Positions 1 through 5,980 of a DNA stretch of 13,757 nucleotides are shown here, piece by piece (the stretch's first letter is position 1; each line of letters opens with the position of its first letter). This DNA comes from Candidatus Peregrinibacteria bacterium. Its GTDB lineage: Bacteria > Patescibacteriota > Gracilibacteria > UBA1369 > LOWO2-01-FULL-3. The position numbers and the translations under genes are program-made. The notes under the pieces are model-generated. The model saw only the letters and a list, made by a program, of their open reading frames with translations. It did no database searches and was not told the origin of the DNA. The stretch lies in contig SLNK01000001.1 of the NCBI GenBank assembly GCA_007133095.1, positions 1 through 13,757 of the forward strand, in the 5' to 3' direction.

Positions 1-1103
1 AAAATACAAATCAGATCCTTTTTTTCATTTTCAAGTTTGCCAAATCGAGCCGACACCGTTCCGAACCAAAAAAGCAAAAACACAAGAAAAGCCCCGAGCG
101 CAATAAGTCCGTTCTCGGAAGAAATTTTCAAGAATATGTTGTGCGCATGATCCGAACTTGCCAGAAATTCCTTTTGGATCGGATTGTAGGAATATCGAAA
201 ACTGAAGGGTCCCCAGCCAAAAAACGGACGTTCTTTGGTAAGTTCAATAGCCCCCTCCCAGAAATCCAGTCTTTCACGCTTTGAAGTGAGATCTTCATAA
301 TTTTCAAATCCCACACGCTCCGCCACATCAATAACCGGATGATTTTGAAGGCGGAGTTCGTTAAGCCCCCAGAAAAATCCGGCCGTCAAAACAACTGTCA
401 AAAACATCGCAACGATAGTCTTTATTTTGAATCTCCCCATGTAATAGAACCCCAGCAGGAAAAGCTGCCCGCACAAAACCAGAAACGCGCCTCGGGAAAA
501 ACTTAAAAGCAGAGCGGAAAATACCAGCCCAAGAATGAAGGATATCTCCAAAGCGCTCCGCTTCTTCAAATAAAAAACATACAGGGGCCAAACCATAATC
601 AAAAAAAGAGCGAAAGCGTTCGGCCACACATGTCCCGGATAGAGTTTATTAAAGAAAGGCCCGAACATCCTCACCTCTCCGCGCGTCACATACAAAATCC
701 CCCCGATAACAACGGCAAAAATTCCTCCGAGCGCAACAGTCTTTAAAAATCCGTCAGTCCACTCTATTTTTCTGGCCGCAAATAGCAAATAAACCGTAAC
801 AGCGGACAAAAACGCCAGAACCTCAGAAAGCCCGAAACTCCTCATTTCGGAAAGAAAAAACGAAGCGACCACCGCCGCTGAAAAAATCAAAAGAAAGGCC
901 TGCTCCCAAAAATTCCGCTCACGCTTTCTGTTAAATTCAAAAAGTGCGATAATAAAAACAAGAACGCCCAATCCCACTACCAACGGCAGCCCTCCCCCGT
1001 AATCATATTTTTTAAAAACCGGATTCATCAGGGCAAACAGCCAAAAAGCGCCAAGGATTGCCCCCGGAAGATAATCTCGAATTGTCCCGAATTTTGCGCC
1101 CAT
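1..1103 (-). CDS. O-antigen ligase / Wzy-type polymerase-like membrane protein, partial (C-terminus off left edge)
   Basis: The frame is open from the ATG at 1103 to the window edge (367 codons, no stop). The product is very hydrophobic, with many predicted membrane helices in residues 1-250. A short SFSRGAF segment lies at 201-207. A large non-membrane loop at about 250-325 carries RERLDFW (277-282), GWGPFSF (296-302) and HAHN (319-322), followed by another helix at 331-349. This layout matches the Wzy_C/O-antigen ligase family, integral membrane enzymes that polymerise or transfer undecaprenyl-linked glycans. The loop histidine and arginines are the usual functional residues. The start is supported by a promoter whose -10 ends 6 nt before the ATG. 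It diverges from hflX. Whether the substrate is a cell-surface polysaccharide or a glycan for protein glycosylation cannot be told here. Confidence 0.8.
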   Translation of the reverse strand, partial: MGAKFGTIRDYLPGAILGAFWLFALMNPVFKKYDYGGGLPLVVGLGVLVFIIALFEFNRKRERNFWEQAFLLIFSAAVVASFFLSEMRSFGLSEVLAFLSAVTVYLLFAARKIEWTDGFLKTVALGGIFAVVIGGILYVTRGEVRMFGPFFNKLYPGHVWPNAFALFLIMVWPLYVFYLKKRSALEISFILGLVFSALLLSFSRGAFLVLCGQLFLLGFYYMGRFKIKTIVAMFLTVVLTAGFFWGLNELRLQNHPVIDVAERVGFENYEDLTSKRERLDFWEGAIELTKERPFFGWGPFSFRYSYNPIQKEFLASSDHAHNIFLKISSENGLIALGAFLVFLLFWFGTVSARFGKLENEKKDLICI

Positions 1104-1112
1104 GCGCGGAGT

Positions 1113-1142
1113 ATACAACAAACAGGGCTAAAATTACAAAAC
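1113..1142 (-). promoter_or_regulatory. Promoter of the O-antigen ligase-like gene, leaderless arrangement
   Basis: On the minus strand TTGTAA is followed by an 18-nt spacer and TATACT. Six bases (CCGCGC) separate the -10 from the ATG at 1103, so a normal transcription start would fall at or next to the A of the start codon. The mRNA would then be leaderless. Seen by eye only. Confidence 0.5.
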
Positions 1143-1161
1143 GGGAACTCGTGAAAAAGGC

Positions 1162-1190
1162 TTGCTTGCGTAAGGCGCATTCTTTAATAA
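1162..1190 (+). promoter_or_regulatory. Candidate hflX promoter
   Basis: TTGCTT (1162-1167), a 17-nt spacer and TAATAA (1185-1190) precede hflX. The expected start near 1197 gives a leader of about 34 nt that begins with the palindrome at 1199-1212. The -10 is not a strong match, so this is tentative. Confidence 0.4.
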
Positions 1191-1198
1191 TTAAAAAG

Positions 1199-1212
1199 CG
1201 TTCCCGGGAACG
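1199..1212. promoter_or_regulatory. 14-bp perfect palindrome upstream of hflX
   Basis: CGTTCCCGGGAACG reads the same on both strands. It sits just downstream of the proposed hflX -10, where a bound repressor would block initiation. A GGGAAC half-site recurs at 1143-1148 near the divergent promoter. The palindrome could be an operator, or simply a stem in the hflX leader, though the loop would then be very tight. No regulator is identified. Confidence 0.35.
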
Positions 1213-1230
1213 TGTTTTACTAATTCTTTT

Positions 1231-2523
1231 ATGCAAATTCCCAAAGCGATTCTAATAGACGTAATCGATCCGCGTACCGATGAACAAAACGCCGCGAAAA
1301 GGCTGGAAGAACTGAAAAATCTGACGAATACATACGGGGGGATGTCCGTAATTGAAATTATCCAAAAAAAATCCGTTCCGGACTACGATACGTATATAGG
1401 AAAAGGGAAAGTGGAGGAAATTTGCGAACTGGCTGCACACCGCAAAGCGGACATTTTAATCATAAACAACCTTCTAAAACCTCGGCAGATTTTTGAACTC
1501 AACGAGATTTTTCGCAAAAGAAAACTTGATCTCAAAACGTGGGACAGAGTTGATCTGATTTTAAAGATTTTCGATAAACACGCGCAAAGTACTGAAGCGA
1601 AATTACAGATTGAGTTGGCGGGAATTCGGCACATGGGGCCCAGAATTTTCGGGATGGGAATTGAACTTTCCAGGCAGGCCGGAGCGATGGGGCTTAGAGC
1701 AGGACAGGGGGAAAGCAATATCGAAATGATGAAAAGACACTTGCAGGCGCAGGAACTTAGTATCTTAAAGAAGCTCAAACATTACGAAACGATTAACGAA
1801 GGACACAGAAAACGAAGGCGCAGACAGAATTTTAAAACGGTTGCGTTGGTCGGATATACGAATGCCGGGAAGAGTTCTCTTCTCAACGCCCTCACCGGGA
1901 AGGGTGCGTACGTTGCAGACGAGTTATTTGCAACCTTGGATACCAGAGTGGGGAAGTTGTATATTCCGGAAGATCCCGGAAAGGATGGAGTCTTTAGGAA
2001 AGGAACCGAAATTTTGCTTTCCGACACGATAGGTTTTATTCAGGATCTTCCGCCGTCTCTTATACAGGCGTTTAAATCCACTTTAAGTGAAACGGTGGAT
2101 GCCGATTTGATCTTGCATGTAATAGACATAAGCGATCCGGATTTGCACGAAAAAATAAAGGTTGTGGAAGATGTGCTCAATCAAATCGGGTTAAGCAAGA
2201 AACCGAAGATTTACGGGTTTAACAAAGTGGATCTTATTGCTCCGCGAAGTCTTTTTGAAAAGGGGATAAAGGCAAAGAGATTAAAGGCGGGGATAGTCGA
2301 AGCGGGAGAAGGGGCATCGGAGTTGCTTGGTTGGGTAGACAAAAAGCAGAAAAAAGAGGCGAAGACAAAAATCTCGGGGCTAAGAAAAAAATACGCAAAA
2401 TTCTCCCCGCTGTTTTTTTCAGCCGAAGAGCGATTGAATTTGAAGAAAGTGGAAGAAGAAATGAAACAGGTGGTCGCCGGATACGGCGAAGAAGCTGTTT
2501 TTGGTGGGCCTGGTAGGATTTGA
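1231..2523 (+). CDS. hflX: Ribosome-associated GTPase HflX
   Basis: The protein has 430 residues, normal for HflX. HflX binds the 50S subunit and splits or rescues ribosomes, often under stress. The N-terminal HflX domain (about 1-195) includes the glycine-rich segment AGQGESN (157-163; usually GRGES) and a basic coiled region. The G domain follows: G1 GYTNAGKSS (208-216), TLDT (235-238), G3 DTIGF (265-269), G4 NKVD (331-334) and a G5-like FFSAEE (395-400). The stretch between G4 and G5 (about 340-390) is lysine-rich and looks longer than usual. No Shine-Dalgarno is seen before the ATG. The last seven codons and the TGA stop lie antisense to the 3' end of tRNA-Ile, so GGPGRI is encoded by the complement of the acceptor and T arms. 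Identity is secure. Confidence 0.95.
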   Translation: MQIPKAILIDVIDPRTDEQNAAKRLEELKNLTNTYGGMSVIEIIQKKSVPDYDTYIGKGKVEEICELAAHRKADILIINNLLKPRQIFELNEIFRKRKLDLKTWDRVDLILKIFDKHAQSTEAKLQIELAGIRHMGPRIFGMGIELSRQAGAMGLRAGQGESNIEMMKRHLQAQELSILKKLKHYETINEGHRKRRRRQNFKTVALVGYTNAGKSSLLNALTGKGAYVADELFATLDTRVGKLYIPEDPGKDGVFRKGTEILLSDTIGFIQDLPPSLIQAFKSTLSETVDADLILHVIDISDPDLHEKIKVVEDVLNQIGLSKKPKIYGFNKVDLIAPRSLFEKGIKAKRLKAGIVEAGEGASELLGWVDKKQKKEAKTKISGLRKKYAKFSPLFFSAEERLNLKKVEEEMKQVVAGYGEEAVFGGPGRI

Positions 2524-3198
2524 ACCTACGACCAATCGGTTATGCATCTCACCATCGCTTTCGCGACCCCTTTCGGGTTTGTAAGCTGGACTATCCCTTC
2601 CCGCCTGAGGCGGGCCTGCCGTCTAGTCTCTACACCTTTTCTTCTAAAATTAAAAAGAAGAACTTGGCTCGGGATTATCATATTTCGCAAGGCGAAACTT
2701 AGAATTCCCCGAATTTGACAGGTAAACACATGAAGATTGCTCTTCATGCCGCCCTATGACAACCCGACGTATTATGCTAATCTTCGGTTATGAAAAAAAT
2801 CATAAACTGTACGCAATGTGACAAAGTTCTGGAAGGCAGACAAACTATGTATTGCTCGACCAGATGCAAGAATAACAATCACCAAAGCTATCACGCCCAA
2901 AAATCTAGAGGTCTGAAAAGAAAAATAGACGTAGTCCTTCAATTTGGTGGTCGATGCAAATTATGTGGTTATAAACGGAATATATCCGCCCTAACCTTCC
3001 ATCACATCAATCCAAAAGAAAAAAGTTTTAAGCTCGATATGAGATCACTATCAAATAGAAAGAATGATCAAATAAAAGAAGAACTTAAGAAATGTATTCT
3101 TTTATGCCACAACTGCCACTCTGAGATTCACTATCCTCAGCACAACTTAGTCGAGTCGACCCTTAAGCCGACTGCTCTAACCCCTGAGCTACAGGCCC
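2502..3198 (-). tRNA. tRNA-Ile(CAU), interrupted by a group I intron
   Basis: The 5' exon is 3198-3166 and the 3' exon is 2544-2502; joined they make a 76-nt tRNA. The acceptor arms GGGCCTG and CAGGCCC pair perfectly. The D-stem is GCTC/GAGC, the anticodon stem GTCGG/CCGAT, the loop CTCATAA, the variable loop TGGTC, and the T-arm GTAGG-TTCAAAT-CCTAC. The CCA end is encoded. The anticodon CAU could mean initiator Met, elongator Met or Ile. Pairing of G1 with C72 argues against initiator. The body, especially the D-loop and TTGGTCG near the variable loop, resembles the Ile2 type of other bacteria, in which TilS converts C34 to lysidine to read AUA. The gene starts 30 nt after the rpsT stop, so the two are probably one transcript. 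Confidence 0.88.
2545..3165 (-). ncRNA. Group I self-splicing intron (IC3-like) in the tRNA anticodon loop
   Basis: The 621-nt intron lies between U33 and C34. P1 is complete: exon AGUCGGCU (3173-3166) pairs with GGUCGACU (3161-3154), ending in the conserved U-G wobble at the splice site. The last intron base is G (2545), as required. The catalytic core occupies about 2748-2545. It contains P2, with arms CATGAAGA/TCTTCATG and a GCAA tetraloop (2729-2748); the CTGTCAAATTCGG entry to P3/P4; a P5 hairpin (2683-2697); CCGAGCCAAG; P6a (2639-2662); GGTGTAGAGACTAGACGGCA; P8 (2600-2614); and ATAGTCC. P7 is GACTA/TAGTC. Two GAAA-capped hairpins follow near the 3' end. These core strings closely match my memory of the Azoarcus tRNA-Ile intron. 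The region between P1 and P2 holds the HNH ORF on the opposite strand. Confidence 0.92.
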
Positions 3199-3221
3199 AC
3201 ATTTCAAGGAACAAACGATAA
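2790..3221 (+). CDS. HNH homing-endonuclease-like protein, antisense within the intron
   Basis: A 143-residue ORF. The N-terminus has a zinc-finger-like set, C7/C10 and C22/C26. The HNH module follows: C56/C59, the HH pair at 71-72 in TFHHINP, and CHNCHSEIHY (106-115) with cysteines 106 and 109 binding zinc. This fold cuts DNA with one metal ion and is common in homing endonucleases. The conserved part ends near residue 116. Residues of about 122-137 are the complement of P1 and the tRNA 5' exon, so the ORF crosses the intron boundary and stops only 8 bases from the rpsT stop. It runs opposite to the tRNA, so it needs its own promoter; TATTAT at 2770-2775 is a possible -10 with no clear -35. 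A homing role is inferred from location and family. Confidence 0.8.
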   Translation: MKKIINCTQCDKVLEGRQTMYCSTRCKNNNHQSYHAQKSRGLKRKIDVVLQFGGRCKLCGYKRNISALTFHHINPKEKSFKLDMRSLSNRKNDQIKEELKKCILLCHNCHSEIHYPQHNLVESTLKPTALTPELQAHISRNKR

Positions 3222-3228
3222 ATGAGGA

Positions 3229-3576
3229 TTACTTCTTCTCTTTGCTTTTAGATTTCGCAGTTTTCTTGGCGGTTTTCTCCTCGGCTACACCTTCACTTTT
3301 TACTCCGCCGCTTTTCTGCAGTTCATTCAAAGCTCTTGAAAGTCTGGATTTTTTTCTCGCCGCATTATTTTCATGGAGAAGATTCCTCTTCACGGCCATG
3401 TCTATAACTGAAAAAATCTCCGGCATAAGTTTCGCGGCTTCATCCGCCTTGCCCTCTTTTATAAGGACTAACCCCTTCTTGAACATGGTCTTCATTTGGC
3501 TTTTGACCGGGAGATTGCGTTCACGGCGCTTGGCGTTTTGTCTCATTCTTTTCTTGGCGGATTTGATAACTGGCAT
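3229..3576 (-). CDS. rpsT: 30S ribosomal protein bS20
   Basis: A 115-residue basic protein. The N-terminus (SAKKRMRQNAKRRERN at about 5-20) and the LHENNAARKKSRLSRALN segment (about 67-84) are typical of bS20, a three-helix protein that binds 16S rRNA early in small-subunit assembly. The S20 body ends near residue 88. The last 27 residues form an extra tail rich in lysine, alanine and glutamate, longer than in the E. coli protein (87 residues). A strong promoter lies upstream. The gene is followed after 30 nt by the intron-containing tRNA-Ile, with no terminator seen between them. Confidence 0.93.
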   Translation of the reverse strand: MPVIKSAKKRMRQNAKRRERNLPVKSQMKTMFKKGLVLIKEGKADEAAKLMPEIFSVIDMAVKRNLLHENNAARKKSRLSRALNELQKSGGVKSEGVAEEKTAKKTAKSKSKEKK

Positions 3577-3594
3577 TTTTCTTGATTTTAAGAT

Positions 3595-3600
3595 TATAAT
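3595..3600 (+). promoter_or_regulatory. Candidate -10 of maf
   Basis: A perfect TATAAT lies 51 nt before the maf ATG, between the divergent rpsT and maf genes. No good -35 is found at 16-18 nt, so only the -10 is marked. Confidence 0.35.
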
Positions 3601-3610
3601 AAGCCCTGCG

Positions 3611-3639
3611 ATTCTAAGCGAACAAAAGCGTCAAGTCAA
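3611..3639 (-). promoter_or_regulatory. Promoter of rpsT (and probably tRNA-Ile)
   Basis: Minus strand TTGACT (3639-3634), a 17-nt spacer and TAGAAT (3616-3611). The start would be near 3604, leaving a leader of about 28 nt. The same TTGACT/TAGAAT pair occurs before rplK. Confidence 0.65.
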
Positions 3640-3651
3640 TAAAAACTGATT

Positions 3652-4233
3652 ATGCATCAAAAAAGGAAAATAATTCTTGCATCAAAGAGCCCCAGAAGGA
3701 AGGAAATTTTGGATCAATTGGGGCTGGATTTCGCAGTTGAGGCATCATCGTTTGAAGAAAAGGACGAGCACCTCACACCGGAGGAGCTGGCGGCACACAA
3801 CGCGATAGGGAAAGCAAGGCAAATAGCAAAAAAGCACCGGGACGCATTGGTAATAGGGGTGGATACCGTAGTGGCTTTTCAGAGTCTTCAAATCAACAAA
3901 CCCAGAAACAAGAAAGACGCGGAGCGCATTTTGAAAGTGCTGAGTGGAAGGACCCATAAAGTTTTTTCGGCGGTTTGTGTGATTGATACGAAAACAAACA
4001 ATGAAGTTCATGGAGTTCAGGAAACACTTGTAACGATGAAAAAGATGACGGAGAAGGAAATAGAGAATTACATTGCGACCGGAGAGGGAAGTGATAAAGC
4101 CGGAAGTTACGCGATTCAGGGCAAAGCGGCTCTCTTTATAAAAAGAATTGAAGGAGATTATTTCAACGTAGTGGGGCTCCCGGTTTTTCTACTTGGGAAG
4201 TTGATGAAGAAACTGGACAAGGAACTGATTTAA
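3652..4233 (+). CDS. maf: Maf-like nucleoside triphosphate pyrophosphatase
   Basis: A 193-residue protein, normal for the Maf/HAM1 superfamily. These enzymes hydrolyse non-canonical or excess nucleoside triphosphates (dTTP/UTP or modified pyrimidines) to monophosphate and pyrophosphate. Visible motifs are LASKSPRRKEIL (9-20), the GVDTVV segment with the general-base region aspartate D71, LSGRTHKV (97-104), and SDKAGSYAIQGKAALFI (147-163) followed by EGDYFNVVGLPV (167-178). The usual GKP after the DTVV strand is NKP here (82-84). It diverges from rpsT and is followed 74 nt later by the YtxH-like gene, which has its own promoter. Which substrate it uses cannot be assigned from sequence alone. 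Confidence 0.92.
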   Translation: MHQKRKIILASKSPRRKEILDQLGLDFAVEASSFEEKDEHLTPEELAAHNAIGKARQIAKKHRDALVIGVDTVVAFQSLQINKPRNKKDAERILKVLSGRTHKVFSAVCVIDTKTNNEVHGVQETLVTMKKMTEKEIENYIATGEGSDKAGSYAIQGKAALFIKRIEGDYFNVVGLPVFLLGKLMKKLDKELI

Positions 4234-4243
4234 ATAAAAGCTG

Positions 4244-4273
4244 TTGCTAAAGGGAGGTAAAAAATGGTATTAT
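4244..4273 (+). promoter_or_regulatory. Promoter of the YtxH-like gene
   Basis: TTGCTA (4244-4249), an 18-nt spacer and TATTAT (4268-4273). A TGG just before the hexamer makes an extended -10. The expected start near 4280 leaves a leader of about 28 nt. The AGGGAGG in the spacer looks like a Shine-Dalgarno but leads only to ATG GTA TTA TAG. Confidence 0.55.
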
Positions 4274-4307
4274 AGTAAACGAGAAATCAATTAACCTCAT
4301 TCAATCT

Positions 4308-4619
4308 ATGTGTAAAGGAATTAAAGCACTTTTTGCCGGACTTTTAGCCGGCGCCACGCTGGGAATACTTTTCGCTCCTAAAAAAGGGAAGGATCTTCGT
4401 CAAGGATTAAGAAAAGAAATTGACGAGGGGGGGACAGGTTTAAAAACATTTAGATCAACCTGTTGCGATATGAGAGAAGATATGGAAGAAACGGCTAAGG
4501 ATGTTGCGGAAGAAGTAAAGAAATCCCCAAAATACAAGAAGGGTAAAAGAAAAGTAAAAAGAGTGGCAAAAAAAGTGGCTTCCGAAGCAAAGAAAAAGGC
4601 GGGAAAATCCAAAGAGTAA
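4308..4619 (+). CDS. YtxH-like small membrane-anchored protein
   Basis: A 103-residue protein with one N-terminal hydrophobic segment (about 5-22) running into GILFAPKKGKDLR (19-31). This GxLFAPxxGxxxR signature defines the YtxH family, and proteins of this kind are common near envelope and stress genes. The remainder is a charged helical tail: an acidic part at about 54-70 and a very lysine-rich part from 71 to the end, suggesting contact with nucleic acid or phospholipid. Two adjacent cysteines occur at about 51-52. No biochemical role is established for the family. It ends 16 nt from the convergent purD stop. Confidence 0.75.
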   Translation: MCKGIKALFAGLLAGATLGILFAPKKGKDLRQGLRKEIDEGGTGLKTFRSTCCDMREDMEETAKDVAEEVKKSPKYKKGKRKVKRVAKKVASEAKKKAGKSKE

Positions 4620-4635
4620 GGGGCCGGACAGGGAA

Positions 4636-5955
4636 TTAACCTCTTCGTAGGGATTCCATCATCTTAACCTTTTTGTCTATAAGAAGATTTGTTCCGATAT
4701 CGGGTCTATGAAAAACAGGTCCTTTAACTGAGCGTGCGCCCGCTTCGGCGAGTTTTTCTGCTTCATCCAAGTTATCCGCAATGCCCACCATCGCCACTGC
4801 ACGGGAACCGCAAAGGTACAAGCCATCGTCCTTGGAGTCCACCGAGGCAAAATAAACATTAACACCGGAAGGTAATTCTCCTATCTCTATTTTCGCGTTT
4901 TTTACGGGAGAATCCGGATACCCTTTGGGAACTACATATTTGCAAACTGTAGCTTTTTTTTCGAATTCCACATCCAAATCTTCCAGAGTCCCGGAAATTA
5001 TCGCTTCGCAAATATCGACAAAATCCGTTTTAAGCAAAGGGAGGACATTCATAGCTTCCGGATCCCCCAGCCGAGCATTGTACTCTATCAATTTAACACC
5101 CGATTTTGTGACCATGAAACCTCCGTACATAACTCCTTTAAAATAGCATCCCGTTTCTTCAAACAAAGCTCTGGCAACATTTTTGGTGATGGATTCCGCC
5201 GCTTTTATATCTTCATTCGTCAAAAAGGGGAGAGAGTGATCTGCATCCGAATAAGTGCCCATCCCCCCCGTATTGGGGCCCGTGTCTCCTTCATATGCTC
5301 TTTTATGATCCTGAACTACAGGCATGCTCGCAATATTAAGACCATCGCAAAAACTCATAAGAGAGAATTCCTGACCGACAAGTTTTTCTTCCACAACAAC
5401 TCTTCCACCTTCGCTCAAACACTCAAGAGCATATTGAATGCCCTCTTCATTATCCCGTAAATGATCTCCCTGCACTTTAACTCCCTTCCCTCCCTTTAAT
5501 CCGTCCGCTTTAACCACAAAGCCGGAATCGCCAAGTTGTTCAAAAAAATTGTTCAAACCTTCATCGTCATAAAAAACTTTAAAGCGGGGATTTCCGGGAA
5601 TTTTATATTTCTCTAAAAGATCACGAGCAAAAGATTTAGAAGATTCCAAGCGCCCCACTGTCTGAAGAGGGGAAGCACTATGTATTTCAATTTCCAAAAG
5701 CATATCAACAACACCTGCGGCTATTGGGGCCTCCGGCCCCACAACCGCAAAATCCGGCTTAACCTTTAAAGCAAAATCTCGAATCGCGTCCAAATCGCAT
5801 ACATCCGCAACGAGATATTTAGTGCTCAACTCCTTTATTCCCGGATTTACTGCGCCACCAACAGCATAAATTTCAACTTCATGCCTGCTTCTGTCCAAAG
5901 TCTCCGCGATTGCGTGTTCTCTGGCACCGTTACCTATAAGCAAAATTTTATTCAT
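4636..5955 (-). CDS. purD: Phosphoribosylamine-glycine ligase (GAR synthetase)
   Basis: A 439-residue ATP-grasp enzyme that joins phosphoribosylamine, glycine and ATP to make GAR, step two of purine synthesis. Starting at the ATG at 5953-5955 gives MNKILLIGNGAREHA, the family's usual N-terminus; a further upstream ATG at 6015 would only add 20 atypical residues overlapping purF. Motifs: GPEAPIAAG (73-81), VKADGLKGGKGV (148-159), VVEEKLVGQEFS (187-198), DHKRAYEGDTGPNTGGMG (216-233), GVMYGGFM (274-281) and EYNARLGDPE (291-300). The C-terminal domain carries GSRAVAMVG (383-391). It follows purF by 25 nt and is the last gene of the nucleotide operon. No Shine-Dalgarno is visible. Confidence 0.96.
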   Translation of the reverse strand: MNKILLIGNGAREHAIAETLDRSRHEVEIYAVGGAVNPGIKELSTKYLVADVCDLDAIRDFALKVKPDFAVVGPEAPIAAGVVDMLLEIEIHSASPLQTVGRLESSKSFARDLLEKYKIPGNPRFKVFYDDEGLNNFFEQLGDSGFVVKADGLKGGKGVKVQGDHLRDNEEGIQYALECLSEGGRVVVEEKLVGQEFSLMSFCDGLNIASMPVVQDHKRAYEGDTGPNTGGMGTYSDADHSLPFLTNEDIKAAESITKNVARALFEETGCYFKGVMYGGFMVTKSGVKLIEYNARLGDPEAMNVLPLLKTDFVDICEAIISGTLEDLDVEFEKKATVCKYVVPKGYPDSPVKNAKIEIGELPSGVNVYFASVDSKDDGLYLCGSRAVAMVGIADNLDEAEKLAEAGARSVKGPVFHRPDIGTNLLIDKKVKMMESLRRG

Positions 5956-5980
5956 GTTTAACAAAGATTCCAGATAAAAA

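Noticed and set aside
361..627. Minus-strand short ORFs within 1-1103 as separate genes
   Set aside because: They are other-frame shadows of the long open frame of the O-antigen ligase-like gene, which has the motifs and runs off the edge.
2521..2523. TGA decoded as glycine (as in Gracilibacteria or SR1)
   Set aside because: HflX already has its expected length at this TGA, and reading on would only translate the complement of the tRNA. The other genes end in TAA, so the evidence rests on this one codon.
2600..2614. GC-rich hairpin CCCGCC/GGCGGG as an intrinsic terminator of hflX
   Set aside because: No T run follows on either strand, and it fits P8 of the intron core exactly.
3160..3198. 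Reading the 5' half alone as tRNA-Leu(UAA) because of GTCGGCTTAAGGG
   Set aside because: No 3' anticodon strand follows; TTAAG belongs to the P1 loop of the intron. The matching half is at 2502-2544 and gives CAU.
2502..3198. Initiator or elongator tRNA-Met for the CAU anticodon
   Set aside because: G1-C72 pair and the anticodon stem GTCGG/CCGAT do not fit an initiator. The variable loop and D-loop look like Ile2, although elongator Met is not strictly excluded without a TilS identity check.
4251..4275. Shine-Dalgarno plus start codon for a mini-gene (AGGGAGG then ATG)
   Set aside because: The frame is ATG GTA TTA TAG, only three codons. The same bases form the spacer of a better promoter for the YtxH-like gene.
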